Origin: Bacteroidales bacterium UBA6401
GTDB taxonomy: Bacteria; Bacteroidota; Bacteroidia; Bacteroidales; UBA932
NCBI GenBank assembly: GCA_002438635.1
Contig: DJPX01000018.1
Coordinates: 17,095 to 81,094 of the forward strand
DNA: 64,000 nt
Direction of reading: 5' to 3'
Part shown: positions 18,178 to 27,315 of the stretch, in pieces
Layout: every line of letters begins with the position of its first letter
Position numbering within the stretch: position 1 is the stretch's first letter
Made by a program: the position numbers and the translations under genes
Notes under the pieces: generated by a model
Seen by the model: only the letters and a program-made list of their open reading frames with translations
Database searches by the model: none
What the model was told of the DNA's origin: nothing

Positions 18178-18893
18178 ATCTTATCTTCTTTATATTGAAA
18201 GCAGTATCCGAATCCGGATCTATTAGTTATACAAGACTTCAAAGGGCCAAGTTTAGACCTAATCCGTGCTATATGCACATCTATTGTTCTTTCAATGACA
18301 TACGGAGAATCCTTCCATAAAAAAGAAATAATCTCTTCTCGCGAAAATACCCTTCCAGGCTGTTTAACCAGCAATGCCAACAACTCAAATTCTTTTCGGG
18401 ATAGTCTAACCTCTTTTCCGTCAACATAAACCATCTTGGTTTCACTATCTATTCGCAGCCTTTCGTTTTTCGAAGCGATAGGCTTGCCTTCATCCACGAC
18501 TGTGGATAAATGTCTTCTAAGCACGGCACGAACACGGGCCAATACTTCTTGAATGGAAAATGGTTTTGTTATATAATCATCACCACCTGAGGAGAATCCA
18601 TTAAGCAAATCTCTCTCTGAAGTGCGTGCCGTTAAGAAAATTATGGGTATATCCTCTTTGCGGTCTTCCCTTATAATTTCAGCCACTCGAAAGCCTGACA
18701 TTCCTGCCATCATAACGTCAAGCAAAACCAAGCTATAGTGTGTTGTATTCATCTTGGCCAACGCATCCTCCCCCGATGAGGCAGTGTCAACTAAATAGCT
18801 GGCATTTTCTAGATTGAATTTCAGTATATTTCTTATATCTTCTTCGTCATCTACGACTAGAACCCTTGGCTTTAATTCTTTTTGATTATCCAT
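18174..18893 (-). CDS. OmpR/PhoB-family response regulator
   Basis: The 239-residue protein has a receiver domain with the acidic pocket VVDDEED (14-19), phospho-acceptor Asp59 in LVLLDVMM, conserved Thr in FLTARTS and Lys in ITKPF, then a winged-helix DNA-binding domain (about 140-235, SRKEFELLALLVKQPGRVFSREEI). It is the first gene of the pair with the kinase and is divergent from the phosphate transporter. The likely target is the 11-bp direct repeat at 18970-18986. Confidence 0.93.
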   Translation of the reverse strand: MDNQKELKPRVLVVDDEEDIRNILKFNLENASYLVDTASSGEDALAKMNTTHYSLVLLDVMMAGMSGFRVAEIIREDRKEDIPIIFLTARTSERDLLNGFSSGGDDYITKPFSIQEVLARVRAVLRRHLSTVVDEGKPIASKNERLRIDSETKMVYVDGKEVRLSRKEFELLALLVKQPGRVFSREEIISFLWKDSPYVIERTIDVHIARIRSKLGPLKSCITNRSGFGYCFQYKEDKI

Positions 18894-18914
18894 AAAATCA
18901 TCATTTCGTAGTCA

Positions 18915-18922
18915 CAAATATA
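18915..18922 (-). promoter_or_regulatory. -7 box of the two-component operon
   Basis: TATATTTG on the minus strand fits TAnnTTTG and lies 22 bases before the response-regulator ATG. No -33 TTTG stands at the expected distance. Confidence 0.45.
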
Positions 18923-18969
18923 GTTAGTTTTTAGCCTTAAATACTTTCTATTTCGTGTTTTTGTAAAAT

Positions 18970-19003
18970 TTAACAACTTTTTAACATTTACAAACTAAAT
19001 TTG
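18970..19003 (+). promoter_or_regulatory. Pho-box-like direct repeats and promoter of the phosphate transporter
   Basis: TTAACA occurs at 18970-18975 and 18981-18986, an exact 11-bp period with a 5-base spacer, the geometry of PhoB/PhoP half-sites. The -7 box TAAATTTG follows at 18996-19003, so the repeats cover the -33 position, where an activator would replace it. The leader to the ATG at 19046 is about 35 bases. Confidence 0.5.
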
Positions 19004-19045
19004 CATTTGAAAACACCGCGTTGATGCGGAAATAAATTCATTTTT

Positions 19046-21289
19046 ATGGAATTAGTATATTTAGGATTTGTCATTTTCCTTTTCTTACTTGCAGTATCAG
19101 ACCTATGGGTCGGAGTAAGCAACGATGCTGTAAACTTTCTCAATTCTGCCATTGGTTCCAAGGCAGCAAAGTTTAAAACAATCATTATTATTGCCGCTAT
19201 TGGCGTTTTTTGTGGCGCCGTTATGAGCAATGGAATGATGGATGTTGCAAGGCACGGTATCTTTAGACCGGAGCAATTTTCTTTTAGTGAAATAATGCTT
19301 ATATGCCTGGCTGTAATGGTTACAGACATTATGCTTTTGGATGCATTCAATTCACTAGGCATGCCGACATCGACCACAGTTTCTATGGTATTCGAACTAT
19401 TGGGAGCGACCTGTGCGATGTCACTACTAAAGATGAACTCCACACCTGAAAATACTCTCGAATTTTCGGACTATATGAACACCGCGAAAGCTTTACAGGT
19501 TATACTTGGTATCTTCATTTCAGTAGCCATAGCATTTTTCGTGGGGGTGATCATACAATGGATAGTGCGGCTTATCTTCACATTCAATTACAAGAATAAA
19601 TCCCTCAAGTGGAAGATAGGTATTTTCGGTGGCATATCCATAACAGCGATAATCTACTTTATGCTTTTTAAAGGACTAAAGTCTATGTCCTTTATGACAG
19701 ACGCCACTAAAGATTGGATAAACTCAAATGCATTGCTAATTCTCGGCGGCTGCCTTATCTTCTTTTCCATACTTATGCAGGCCTTGCACGCACTAAAGGT
19801 AAATGTATTCAAAATCATAGTTCTTGTGGGCACATTCGCATTGGCCACAGCCTTTGCCGGCAACGACCTTGTAAACTTCATCGGTGTTCCATTGACCGGA
19901 TTTGCTTCATACCAAGACTGGATGGCAACCGGCGGTGATCCTTCCACTCACATGATGAACGTACTGAATGAAAGTGCAAGGACTCCACTTGTATTTCTGC
20001 TTGCTGCCGGTGTTATAATGGTTGTGGCCCTCGCCACATCTAAAAAGGCACATAATGTAACCAAGACCGAATTGAATCTCGCAAAGCAAGACGAAGGAGA
20101 GGAAATGTTCGGCACATCGTGGGTTGCCCGCAGCCTGGTACGTTTCGGTAATTCCGTAGCACGTTTGGCATTGGCCATTACCCCTGAAGGAGTGAGGGAG
20201 TGGATCGATAGCCGATTTGACCGCAGGCACATAGAGATTGAAAGTGGAGCACAATACGACTTGGTGAGAGCATCCGTAAATCTTGTTACTGCATCCCTGC
20301 TGATAGCGCTTGGTACATCTATGAAATTGCCTCTATCGACTACATACGTCACCTTTATGGTAGCTATGGCTTCTTCTCTTGCGGACAGAGCTTGGGGGCG
20401 TGAAAGTGCAGTTTATCGTATAACCGGCGTACTATCTGTAATAGGTGGCTGGTTTCTTACTGCAGCCATAGCCTTCATTGCAACCTTTATCATAGCTATG
20501 ATTATGCACTGGGGTGGAATGATCGCAATGGTAATAATAGTAATTGTAGGACTTGTCGTAATGATACATAGTAATGTCAGCTATAAGAAAAAGAATGAAG
20601 AAGAGAATGGCGACAAGATGTTCCGTAAAATCCTACGCTCTGAGGACCAAAAGGAAACAGACGCACTAGTATGCCAGTATGTAGCTCAAAACGAGGGTCT
20701 TATACTTAACGGCATTATTTCAAGTTACAAAAATGTTACTGATGGTCTATTTACAGAAAATATAAAACAGTTAAGAAAATCGAACTACGAGTTAAAGGAT
20801 AAAAAAGGCAAACTGAAGAATATACGAAGGAAAGAAACCATCTGTATGAGGCATCTCGACCAAGAGACGGCTATGCGTAAGAGCGCTTGGTTCTTTACAT
20901 CCTTCAATGAAATAGAACAACTATACTACGCGATACGACGCATCTGTGAGCCAGCATTCGAGCATATTGACAATCACTTCACACCTATCCCTGAAAGATA
21001 TGTCGATTCGTTCATTCCCGAAAGAGATAGCCTAATCAATTATATGAATGAAATAAAAAAGCACTGTGAAGATGGTGAATTCGCTGAGCTGAAATCGACA
21101 GAAGAAAACCTTAAGCTTCTGCAAAAAGACTTTTCAAATATGCGTAAATCCTTGATGGAGGATATTAGGGACAACGCCGTGAATATGAACACGGGATATC
21201 TATATCTAAATGTACTTCAAGAGTCTGAGCAGATGGCTATCATCTTAAAACAGATGATGCGCTCTTCTAGAAAATTCCAGATGTCGTAA
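19046..21289 (+). CDS. Inorganic phosphate transporter, PiT family, with PhoU-like tail
   Basis: The 747-residue membrane protein contains the PiT signatures twice, in inverted halves: SNDAVNFLNSAIGS with GMPTSTTVSMVF near the N-terminus, and GNDLVNFIGVPLTG with KLPLSTTYVTFMV in the second half. About ten or eleven transmembrane helices end near residue 510. The remaining 230 residues are soluble, helical and charged, like the PhoU-related extension of many Bacteroidota PiT proteins. It imports phosphate with a cation. The divergent PhoR/PhoB-like pair is its probable regulator. It ends 6 bases from the convergent ygiQ stop. Confidence 0.93.
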   Translation: MELVYLGFVIFLFLLAVSDLWVGVSNDAVNFLNSAIGSKAAKFKTIIIIAAIGVFCGAVMSNGMMDVARHGIFRPEQFSFSEIMLICLAVMVTDIMLLDAFNSLGMPTSTTVSMVFELLGATCAMSLLKMNSTPENTLEFSDYMNTAKALQVILGIFISVAIAFFVGVIIQWIVRLIFTFNYKNKSLKWKIGIFGGISITAIIYFMLFKGLKSMSFMTDATKDWINSNALLILGGCLIFFSILMQALHALKVNVFKIIVLVGTFALATAFAGNDLVNFIGVPLTGFASYQDWMATGGDPSTHMMNVLNESARTPLVFLLAAGVIMVVALATSKKAHNVTKTELNLAKQDEGEEMFGTSWVARSLVRFGNSVARLALAITPEGVREWIDSRFDRRHIEIESGAQYDLVRASVNLVTASLLIALGTSMKLPLSTTYVTFMVAMASSLADRAWGRESAVYRITGVLSVIGGWFLTAAIAFIATFIIAMIMHWGGMIAMVIIVIVGLVVMIHSNVSYKKKNEEENGDKMFRKILRSEDQKETDALVCQYVAQNEGLILNGIISSYKNVTDGLFTENIKQLRKSNYELKDKKGKLKNIRRKETICMRHLDQETAMRKSAWFFTSFNEIEQLYYAIRRICEPAFEHIDNHFTPIPERYVDSFIPERDSLINYMNEIKKHCEDGEFAELKSTEENLKLLQKDFSNMRKSLMEDIRDNAVNMNTGYLYLNVLQESEQMAIILKQMMRSSRKFQMS

Positions 21290-21295
21290 AGACTT

Positions 21296-23014
21296 TTATT
21301 TCTTAAAAAAGAAACTTTTTTGAGCCCGTTTTGCCTCTGGACGACGTTCCACGAAAACGGGCTTCATTGTGCGCGGATCGATACCCGAATAGAACATTAC
21401 AGAAGATGTCGTCATGGGCGTGGGGGTAAAGTCCTGCACCTGCTCCATCCAGATGCCTTTTAGACAAGGATTATGGGCCAATCGTCTCATATCCTCCATC
21501 GTACACCCTGGATGCGCTGAAATAAAATAGGGCACTATCTCGCTATGTCTGCCAGCCTCTGCGTTAATCTTGTCAAACTCCACCCGAAGTCTCTCAAATA
21601 ACTTAAACGAAGGCTTACCCATATAGTTTAGGACCCTGTCTTCAGTATGCTCCGGAGCCACCTTCATCCTCCCGGATATATGATTAAGGATCAACTCTTT
21701 CAAATAAGGTCTTGATGTTTCATCTACGAATCCGTCTTGAGTTAGGAACAAATCGTATCTAATGCCACTTCCCACATAAGAGTGTCTTACTCCTTTCACG
21801 GCATCCACCTCTTTATATAATTTTAAGATGTCCGAGTGTGAACGATTCATATTCTTACAAGGCGAAGGGAACAGACACGACTGCCTACGGCAGATTTCAC
21901 ATAAATCTTTATTCTTACCCTGCATCCCATACATGTTCGCAGTAGGTGCGCCTAAATCAGATATGTTACCATGAAATTGGGGCATAGAGACGAGTCTTTT
22001 AACCTCGGCCAATATACTCTCGTGGCTTCTGGACTGAATAAACTTCCCTTGATGTGCCGCAATAGTGCAGAAATTGCACCCACCAAAACATCCTCTATGC
22101 GTTATAATGCTGTCCTTTATCATATCGTATGCGGGGATGCGCTTGTCTTTATAACGGGGATGTGGAAGTTTTGTAAATGGCAAATCCCAATAAGAATCCG
22201 TTTCCGAAGTGGTAGCAGGCGGACACGGCGGGTTTACCTGAACATAGCCGTCTTCCACAGCCTCTATAAGAATTTGAGGATGCATCATATTTATCTGCAT
22301 TTCAATCTCGTGGAAGTTTCGGGCAAATGCTTTCTTGTCCTTCAAACAAGTCTGGTAACTATTTAGTGTTAGGACATTCGATATCTTACAAGTACCTTTT
22401 CGGTAAAAGGCCAATTGTGGAAGAGATTCCATCTGCCTAGTGTTACGCCCTGCCTCTATAGCCTTTGTTAATTCCAACATAGGCTTTTCCCCCATTCCGT
22501 AACAAAGCCAATCGGCGCCACTACTTAAAAGGATAGATGGGTAAAGACGGTCATCCCAATAATCGTAGTGGGTAAGTCGTCGTAAGGAGGCCTCCACTCC
22601 GCCTATAACTACAGGGACTTCCGGATATAACTGTTTAAGGATCTTAGTGTAGATGGTGACTGCGCGGTCCGGGCGCTGTCCGGCACGCCCGTCGGGCGTG
22701 TAAGCGTCTTCGTGCCGAAGACGCTTCTGCGCAGTGTAGTGATTCACCATAGAATCCATAGCCCCAGAATTAACGGCGAAATACAGTCTCGGCTTTCCTA
22801 GCTTACGAAAATCACGCAAATCGTCCCTCCAGTTAGGCTGGGGGACGATTGCTATACGATAACCGAACTTCTGAAGATATCGGCTTATACAGGCTGTACC
22901 AAAACTAGGATGATCTACAAAAGCATCTCCTGTAAAAAAGATTATATCAATATAATCCCACCCTAGTTTTTCCACCTCCTTAACGGAGGTCGGAAACATA
23001 TAAGCCTGCTCCAT
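21296..23014 (-). CDS. YgiQ family radical SAM protein
   Basis: The 572-residue protein has the radical SAM cluster CFGGCNFC (Cys309, Cys313, Cys316) and YgiQ-type segments: AFVDHPSFG near the start, DAYTPDGRAGQRPD, VVIGGVEASLRR and a later Cys-rich CEICRRQSCLFPSPC. The substrate of YgiQ proteins (UPF0313) is unknown. The start codon lies 4 bases after the argS stop, so it closes the htrA-rpoD-argS-ygiQ run. The codons for about residues 92-121 form an unusual GC-rich nested palindrome block (22659-22735), although the protein segment is ordinary for the family. Confidence 0.92.
   Translation of the reverse strand: MEQAYMFPTSVKEVEKLGWDYIDIIFFTGDAFVDHPSFGTACISRYLQKFGYRIAIVPQPNWRDDLRDFRKLGKPRLYFAVNSGAMDSMVNHYTAQKRLRHEDAYTPDGRAGQRPDRAVTIYTKILKQLYPEVPVVIGGVEASLRRLTHYDYWDDRLYPSILLSSGADWLCYGMGEKPMLELTKAIEAGRNTRQMESLPQLAFYRKGTCKISNVLTLNSYQTCLKDKKAFARNFHEIEMQINMMHPQILIEAVEDGYVQVNPPCPPATTSETDSYWDLPFTKLPHPRYKDKRIPAYDMIKDSIITHRGCFGGCNFCTIAAHQGKFIQSRSHESILAEVKRLVSMPQFHGNISDLGAPTANMYGMQGKNKDLCEICRRQSCLFPSPCKNMNRSHSDILKLYKEVDAVKGVRHSYVGSGIRYDLFLTQDGFVDETSRPYLKELILNHISGRMKVAPEHTEDRVLNYMGKPSFKLFERLRVEFDKINAEAGRHSEIVPYFISAHPGCTMEDMRRLAHNPCLKGIWMEQVQDFTPTPMTTSSVMFYSGIDPRTMKPVFVERRPEAKRAQKSFFFKK
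22659..22735 (-). other. GC-rich multi-hairpin element inside the ygiQ coding sequence
   Basis: An outer stem ACTGCGC (22659-22665) with GCGCAGT (22729-22735) encloses three hairpins laid end to end: CCGG/CCGG (22669-22683), CACGCCC/GGGCGTG (22684-22700) and AAGCGTCTTCG/CGAAGACGCTT (22702-22726). All stems are perfect. The block is far richer in G and C than the flanking gene and lies fully within the reading frame. Confidence 0.6.
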
Positions 23015-23018
23015 TTTG

Positions 23019-24749
23019 TTACATCCTCTCAGGAAGACTTATACCAAGCAGCCCCATCGCCTTTTCCAAGACCACAGCCACCTCTGAGATTAAAGCCAGA
23101 CGCATGGAAAGAACTCTATCGTCTGCTTCACGGAGTATAGGGGTGTCGTGGTAGTACTGATTGAATTCCTTGGCCAAGTCATAAGAATAATTGGCTATAA
23201 GAGCCGGAGAAAGCGAATCAGCCGCTTCCTTTACTTTATCAGGATAAGAAGCCAGTATCTTAACCATTCTCACCTCCTTAGGTGACAGGACAATACCATC
23301 GTCTACCTCTGATTTTTTCCCTTCTTGCTCCGCCTTACGCAGAATACTCTTAATACGAGCATGAGTGTACTGGATAAATGGGCCTGTATTTCCATTGAAA
23401 TCTATACTCTCCTTAGGGTCGAAAAGCATAGTCTTTTTAGGATCAACCTTTAAGATGAAATATTTCAATGCACCCAAGCCTATCATAGAGTATAATTTAC
23501 TCTTCTCTTCCTGGCTCATATCTCCCAGTTTACCTGAGGCTTCAGTGGTAAGCTTGGCTTCGTTATACATTTTCTCTATGAGGTCATCGGCATCGACCAC
23601 TGTACCTTCGCGGCTCTTCATCTTCCCTTCCGGAAGTTCCACCATACCATAACTTAGGTGATATATTCTCTTCGCCCAATCAAATCCCAACTTAGAAAGT
23701 ATTAACTTAAGAACTTGAAAATGGTAGTCTTGTTCGTTACCTACGACATAGACATGCGAATCGAGGTGGAATTCATTAAAGCGCCTCTCTGCGGTGCCTA
23801 GGTCTTGTGTAATATACACTGATGTGCCATCGCTTCTGAGTAAAATCTTTCGATCAAGCCCATCGGCAGTTAAATCACACCACACGCTTCCGTCGGGGTC
23901 TTTAACGAACACGCCCATCTCAAGCCCCTTCTTCACCAATTCTTTTCCAAGAAGATAAGTCTGAGACTCATAGTATGTCTTGTCGAATGTAATGCCTAGT
24001 GACTTATATGTCTGTGCAAAGCCATCGAACACCCACTGGTTCATCATCTTCCATAAAGCACGTACTTGAGGATCTCCATTTTCCCAATCGACAAGCATCT
24101 TATGCACATCGTCCAAAACGGAAGGATCCTCTTTTTCCATCTTCGCATACTCCACATAGCAATCACCCACAAGATGATCGCCTTTTTGATGACGGCTCTG
24201 CGGCGTAGCACCATTAAAGCGCTTCTCCCAAGCGTACATACTCTTGCAAATATGCACTCCCCTGTCATTTACCAAGGTAGCCTTTATCACATTATTACCG
24301 GCTGCCTTTAATATATCAGAAACCGAAGAGCCTAACAGATTATTGCGCACGTGGCCCAGATGCAAAGGCTTATTCGTATTAGGAGATGAAAACTCCACCA
24401 TTATGGTCTTCCCGGTAGGTGGGAGCGTACCGAAATCCGAACTCTTCTCCATTTCTTTTAGAGTCTCGTTCCAGAATTTAGCAGATAAAGTGAAGTTCAA
24501 AAAGCCATTAACTACATTATAATTAGCCACTTCAGGGCAATTACCGCTCACCCATTCGCCTATAGCCTCTCCTGTAGCTTGAGGACTAGTGTGTGAAACA
24601 CGAAGAAGAGGAAACACCACTAAGGTATAATCCCCTTCAATGCCTTTTTTGGTAGCTGCCACTTGCAGGGCAGATGGCTCCATCTTAACGGAATATAACG
24701 ACTCTATCGCTTCCGAGGCTTTCAAAGCCAACAACTCTTGAGCACCCAT
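23019..24749 (-). CDS. argS: Arginyl-tRNA synthetase
   Basis: The 576-residue class I synthetase charges tRNA-Arg. It has an N-terminal Add1-like domain, the HIGH-type motif HLGH in NTNKPLHLGHVRNNLLG (about 130-147), a KMSKS equivalent written MKSREGT, and a DALR anticodon-binding domain ending ALISEVAVVLEKAMGLLGISLPERM. The ATG shares one base with the rpoD stop, so the two are coupled. Length is slightly below the roughly 600 usual in the phylum; no key motif is missing. Confidence 0.97.
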   Translation of the reverse strand: MGAQELLALKASEAIESLYSVKMEPSALQVAATKKGIEGDYTLVVFPLLRVSHTSPQATGEAIGEWVSGNCPEVANYNVVNGFLNFTLSAKFWNETLKEMEKSSDFGTLPPTGKTIMVEFSSPNTNKPLHLGHVRNNLLGSSVSDILKAAGNNVIKATLVNDRGVHICKSMYAWEKRFNGATPQSRHQKGDHLVGDCYVEYAKMEKEDPSVLDDVHKMLVDWENGDPQVRALWKMMNQWVFDGFAQTYKSLGITFDKTYYESQTYLLGKELVKKGLEMGVFVKDPDGSVWCDLTADGLDRKILLRSDGTSVYITQDLGTAERRFNEFHLDSHVYVVGNEQDYHFQVLKLILSKLGFDWAKRIYHLSYGMVELPEGKMKSREGTVVDADDLIEKMYNEAKLTTEASGKLGDMSQEEKSKLYSMIGLGALKYFILKVDPKKTMLFDPKESIDFNGNTGPFIQYTHARIKSILRKAEQEGKKSEVDDGIVLSPKEVRMVKILASYPDKVKEAADSLSPALIANYSYDLAKEFNQYYHDTPILREADDRVLSMRLALISEVAVVLEKAMGLLGISLPERM

Positions 24750-25609
24750 TAACCAAGATAAGATTTAAGCAGCTCGCAAGCTGATGGTTTTTTTAATTTT
24801 CTTATAGCCTTTTCCTTTATCTGACGCACTCTCTCACGTGTAAGATCCAGATTTTCACCTATTTCTTCAAGAGTCATCTCCTGGCATCCGATTCCGAAGA
24901 AGCATTTTACTATCTCTCTTTCACGAGGAGTGAGTACCTGAAGCACACGATCAACCTCTGTACTAAGAGACTCTTTATTCAGTCCACGATCCGCCATAGG
25001 AGAATCATCATTAGGAAGCACATCGAGTAGCGAGTTATCCTCTCCATCCACAAAAGGAGCATCCATACTTACATGACGCCCTGATACGCGAAGCGTGTCA
25101 TCGATCTTCTCTTTTGGGATATCTATCATCTCTGACAATTCCTGCGTAGATGGCTGTCTCTCGTTTTCTTGTTCGAAGCGTCCAAGCGCCTTGTTAATCT
25201 TGTTCAGTGAGCCCACCTGATTCAATGGAAGCCTGACTATACGGCTCTGTTCAGCAAGAGCTTGCAGTATACTTTGACGAATCCACCACACTGCATAGGA
25301 GATAAATTTGAAACCGCGGGTCTCATCAAACTTTTCCGCAGCTTTGATAAGACCCAGGTTTCCTTCGTCTATAAGATCCGGAAGACTTAGTCCCTGATTC
25401 TGATACTGCTTCGCAACAGAAACCACGAATCTTAAATTAGCCCTTGTCAACTTTTCCAAAGCCACTTGGTCACCCTTACGGATGCGCTGGGCCAATTCCA
25501 CCTCTTCCTCCGGCGATACCAACTCCTCACGGCCAATCTCCTGAAGATATTTATCCAGAGATGCGCTTTCGCGGTTGGTAATACTTTTTGTAATTTTTAG
25601 TTGTCTCAT
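24749..25609 (-). CDS. rpoD: Primary RNA polymerase sigma factor
   Basis: The 286-residue protein is the short primary sigma factor of Bacteroidota, without region 1.1 or the nonconserved insert. Region 1.2 starts at SLDKYLQEIGRE. Region 2 is seen in NLRFVVSVAKQYQNQGL, LPDLIDEGNLGLIKAAEKFD and the 2.3/2.4 helix YAVWWIRQSILQALAEQ. Region 3 follows SRIVRLPLNQ, and region 4.2 is TLEEIGENLDLTRERVRQIKEKA. It directs recognition of the TTTG/TAnnTTTG promoters seen throughout the window. It lies 16 bases downstream of htrA. Confidence 0.96.
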   Translation of the reverse strand: MRQLKITKSITNRESASLDKYLQEIGREELVSPEEEVELAQRIRKGDQVALEKLTRANLRFVVSVAKQYQNQGLSLPDLIDEGNLGLIKAAEKFDETRGFKFISYAVWWIRQSILQALAEQSRIVRLPLNQVGSLNKINKALGRFEQENERQPSTQELSEMIDIPKEKIDDTLRVSGRHVSMDAPFVDGEDNSLLDVLPNDDSPMADRGLNKESLSTEVDRVLQVLTPREREIVKCFFGIGCQEMTLEEIGENLDLTRERVRQIKEKAIRKLKKPSACELLKSYLG

Positions 25610-25625
25610 TATAAATCTATACTAT

Positions 25626-26990
25626 CTAATCCTTTGCAAGCGCGAAGAATACAGAACGGCCGGCAGGAGTTATGCACTCAATTACGATGGCTCTCTTTGC
25701 CTTTGCCGCAGCATCTATCACGTCTTGAGGTTTAGAAACGCTTTGATCATTCACATACCTGATAATCAGACCGTCAACAGCTCCACTTGCAGCCAATTTG
25801 CCTTTTCCGGCAGATACTATCTCTACACCATTTTTAATTCTCAAATCAGCAAGTGTTGCTTTATCGGCAGCTCTTAATGACGCACCATAGAATGAAACAG
25901 TGCCATCTTCCTGAGCCCATCCCGTCTGTTGAGTTTCACCTTGGAATGTCACCTTTATATTGTGCACATTCTGTCCACGGGCTATCTTCATAGTAACCAC
26001 GTCACCTGGATGGAATCCATTTACAAGTTCCTGGAAATGAGAAGGATTTTCGACATTTTTACCATTAACGGACAAAATCACATCATTCTTCTTTATCCCT
26101 GCCTTGTCAGCAGCGCTTCCTTTAACAACCTCAACAATATATACGCCTTCAAGTGAAGAAAGTTTCATCTCATCTGCAACTTTTTCATCAACGGCCATCA
26201 TTGACACTCCCAGACGAGCTCTTCTTACTGAACCGAAATCAATAAGGTCTGCTACCACTTTGCTGGCGATATTTGATGGAACGGCGAATGAATAGCCTGA
26301 ATAAGAGCCTGTTTGGGAAATAATAGCTGTATTGATTCCGACTAATTCTCCCTTCTTGTTGACTAGTGCTCCACCCGAATTTCCAGGGTTCACTGCGGCA
26401 TCCGTTTGAATAAAAGACTCCACTTTAAACTCACCTTTATAATTAGGCATCGAGCGACCCTTGGCACTTACAATACCTGCCGTTACGGTAGAACGCAAAT
26501 CGTACGGAGAGCCTATTGCCAAAACCCATTCTCCTATTCTCAATTTGTCCGAATCAGAGAAAGTAAGATATGGTAAACTCTTGGCATCGATCTTTATAAG
26601 AGCTATGTCAGTTGCCGGATCGGTTCCCACTATCGTGGCATCATAGGACTTATTGTTGTTCAAGGTAACCCTTATGCTTGTAGCATCGGCAACCACGTGA
26701 TTATTGGTAACTATATACCCGTCAGGGCGAATGATTACTCCAGAACCACTCCCCTTTCGCTCACGGCTTTGCGGCACGAAATCGTCACCGAAGAAAAATT
26801 GGAAAAAAGGATCGGTAATCTGGGAGCCGGAAGTATTGGCCCGAATAGTTACTTCCACATACACAACCGCTTTCATAGACGACTCTGCAGCGTATGTAAA
26901 GTCCGGATAATCCTGCGCGGATGCTGACAAATTGGCAGACATGGAAATAAGTGCGCCTGCCACTGCTAAAGATTTTATAATTCTATTCAT
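25626..26990 (-). CDS. HtrA/DegP-like periplasmic serine protease with two PDZ domains
   Basis: The 454-residue precursor has a signal peptide (about 1-26, ending SASAQ). The trypsin-like domain has the triad His98 (TNNHVV), Asp128 (ATDIAL) and Ser205 (NPGNSGGAL). PDZ1 is at about 255-345 (RARLGVSMMAVDEKVADEM) and a divergent PDZ2 ends the protein. It degrades or refolds misfolded envelope proteins. It precedes rpoD on the same strand with a 16-base gap, an arrangement that could link envelope stress to sigma factor supply, though I infer that only from position. Confidence 0.95.
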   Translation of the reverse strand: MNRIIKSLAVAGALISMSANLSASAQDYPDFTYAAESSMKAVVYVEVTIRANTSGSQITDPFFQFFFGDDFVPQSRERKGSGSGVIIRPDGYIVTNNHVVADATSIRVTLNNNKSYDATIVGTDPATDIALIKIDAKSLPYLTFSDSDKLRIGEWVLAIGSPYDLRSTVTAGIVSAKGRSMPNYKGEFKVESFIQTDAAVNPGNSGGALVNKKGELVGINTAIISQTGSYSGYSFAVPSNIASKVVADLIDFGSVRRARLGVSMMAVDEKVADEMKLSSLEGVYIVEVVKGSAADKAGIKKNDVILSVNGKNVENPSHFQELVNGFHPGDVVTMKIARGQNVHNIKVTFQGETQQTGWAQEDGTVSFYGASLRAADKATLADLRIKNGVEIVSAGKGKLAASGAVDGLIIRYVNDQSVSKPQDVIDAAAKAKRAIVIECITPAGRSVFFALAKD

Positions 26991-27085
26991 ATCATACTAT
27001 AATTTAAATATCACTTAAAAAACCGCCCTTACGAAGTCAAAATATGTGCCACCACACAAAGCATGGATTATCCGAAGTTTTTTTG

Positions 27086-27093
27086 TACTTTTG
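27086..27093 (+). promoter_or_regulatory. -7 box upstream of the dnaN leader
   Basis: TACTTTTG fits TAnnTTTG exactly, just before the first hairpin of the structured leader. No -33 TTTG is at the usual spacing. Confidence 0.5.
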
Positions 27094-27099
27094 TACGCT

Positions 27100-27315
27100 T
27101 GTAGAAAGACCTTTTTCTACTGCATTATGCAATGATTAAAGTTTCGCAAGTGCGAAACAGTCATTATTAAAGGCGCTTGCGCCGACAGCAAGTTCCTTTC
27201 TTGAGAAAAGGGATTTAGGAATAGGGTGACGTAGACAATAGTTGTGTGTGGGATTAAGTTTCGCTATACGCACAAACTATCATATAATTAAATAAATATT
27301 AACATGCGAAACTTA
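27100..27315 (+). ncRNA. Structured RNA or dnaN leader with alternative pairings
   Basis: Consecutive hairpins are visible: GTAGAAA/TTTCTAC (27101-27120); AATGA/TCATT enclosing GTTTCGCA/TGCGAAAC (27131-27165); GGCG/CGCC (27172-27183); an imperfect TCCTTTC/GAAAAGGGA stem (about 27193-27213); and ATAGTT plus TGTGTG pairing with CGCACAAACTAT (27238-27280). A late copy of GCGAAACTTA (27306-27315) can pair with the loop at 27255-27264 or with the first hairpin. It may be a free small RNA such as a 6S-like RNA or a regulatory leader; I could not match it to tmRNA or RNase P RNA. Confidence 0.5.

Noticed and set aside
22659..22735. tRNA gene or tRNA-like gene inside ygiQ
   Set aside because: The cloverleaf outline is suggestive, but there is no TTCRA T-loop, no anticodon loop of seven bases and no D-arm pattern; it is kept only as a structured coding element.
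27100..27315. tmRNA or RNase P RNA before dnaN
   Set aside because: No tag-peptide frame and no conserved RNase P core sequences could be found; size is also too small for either.
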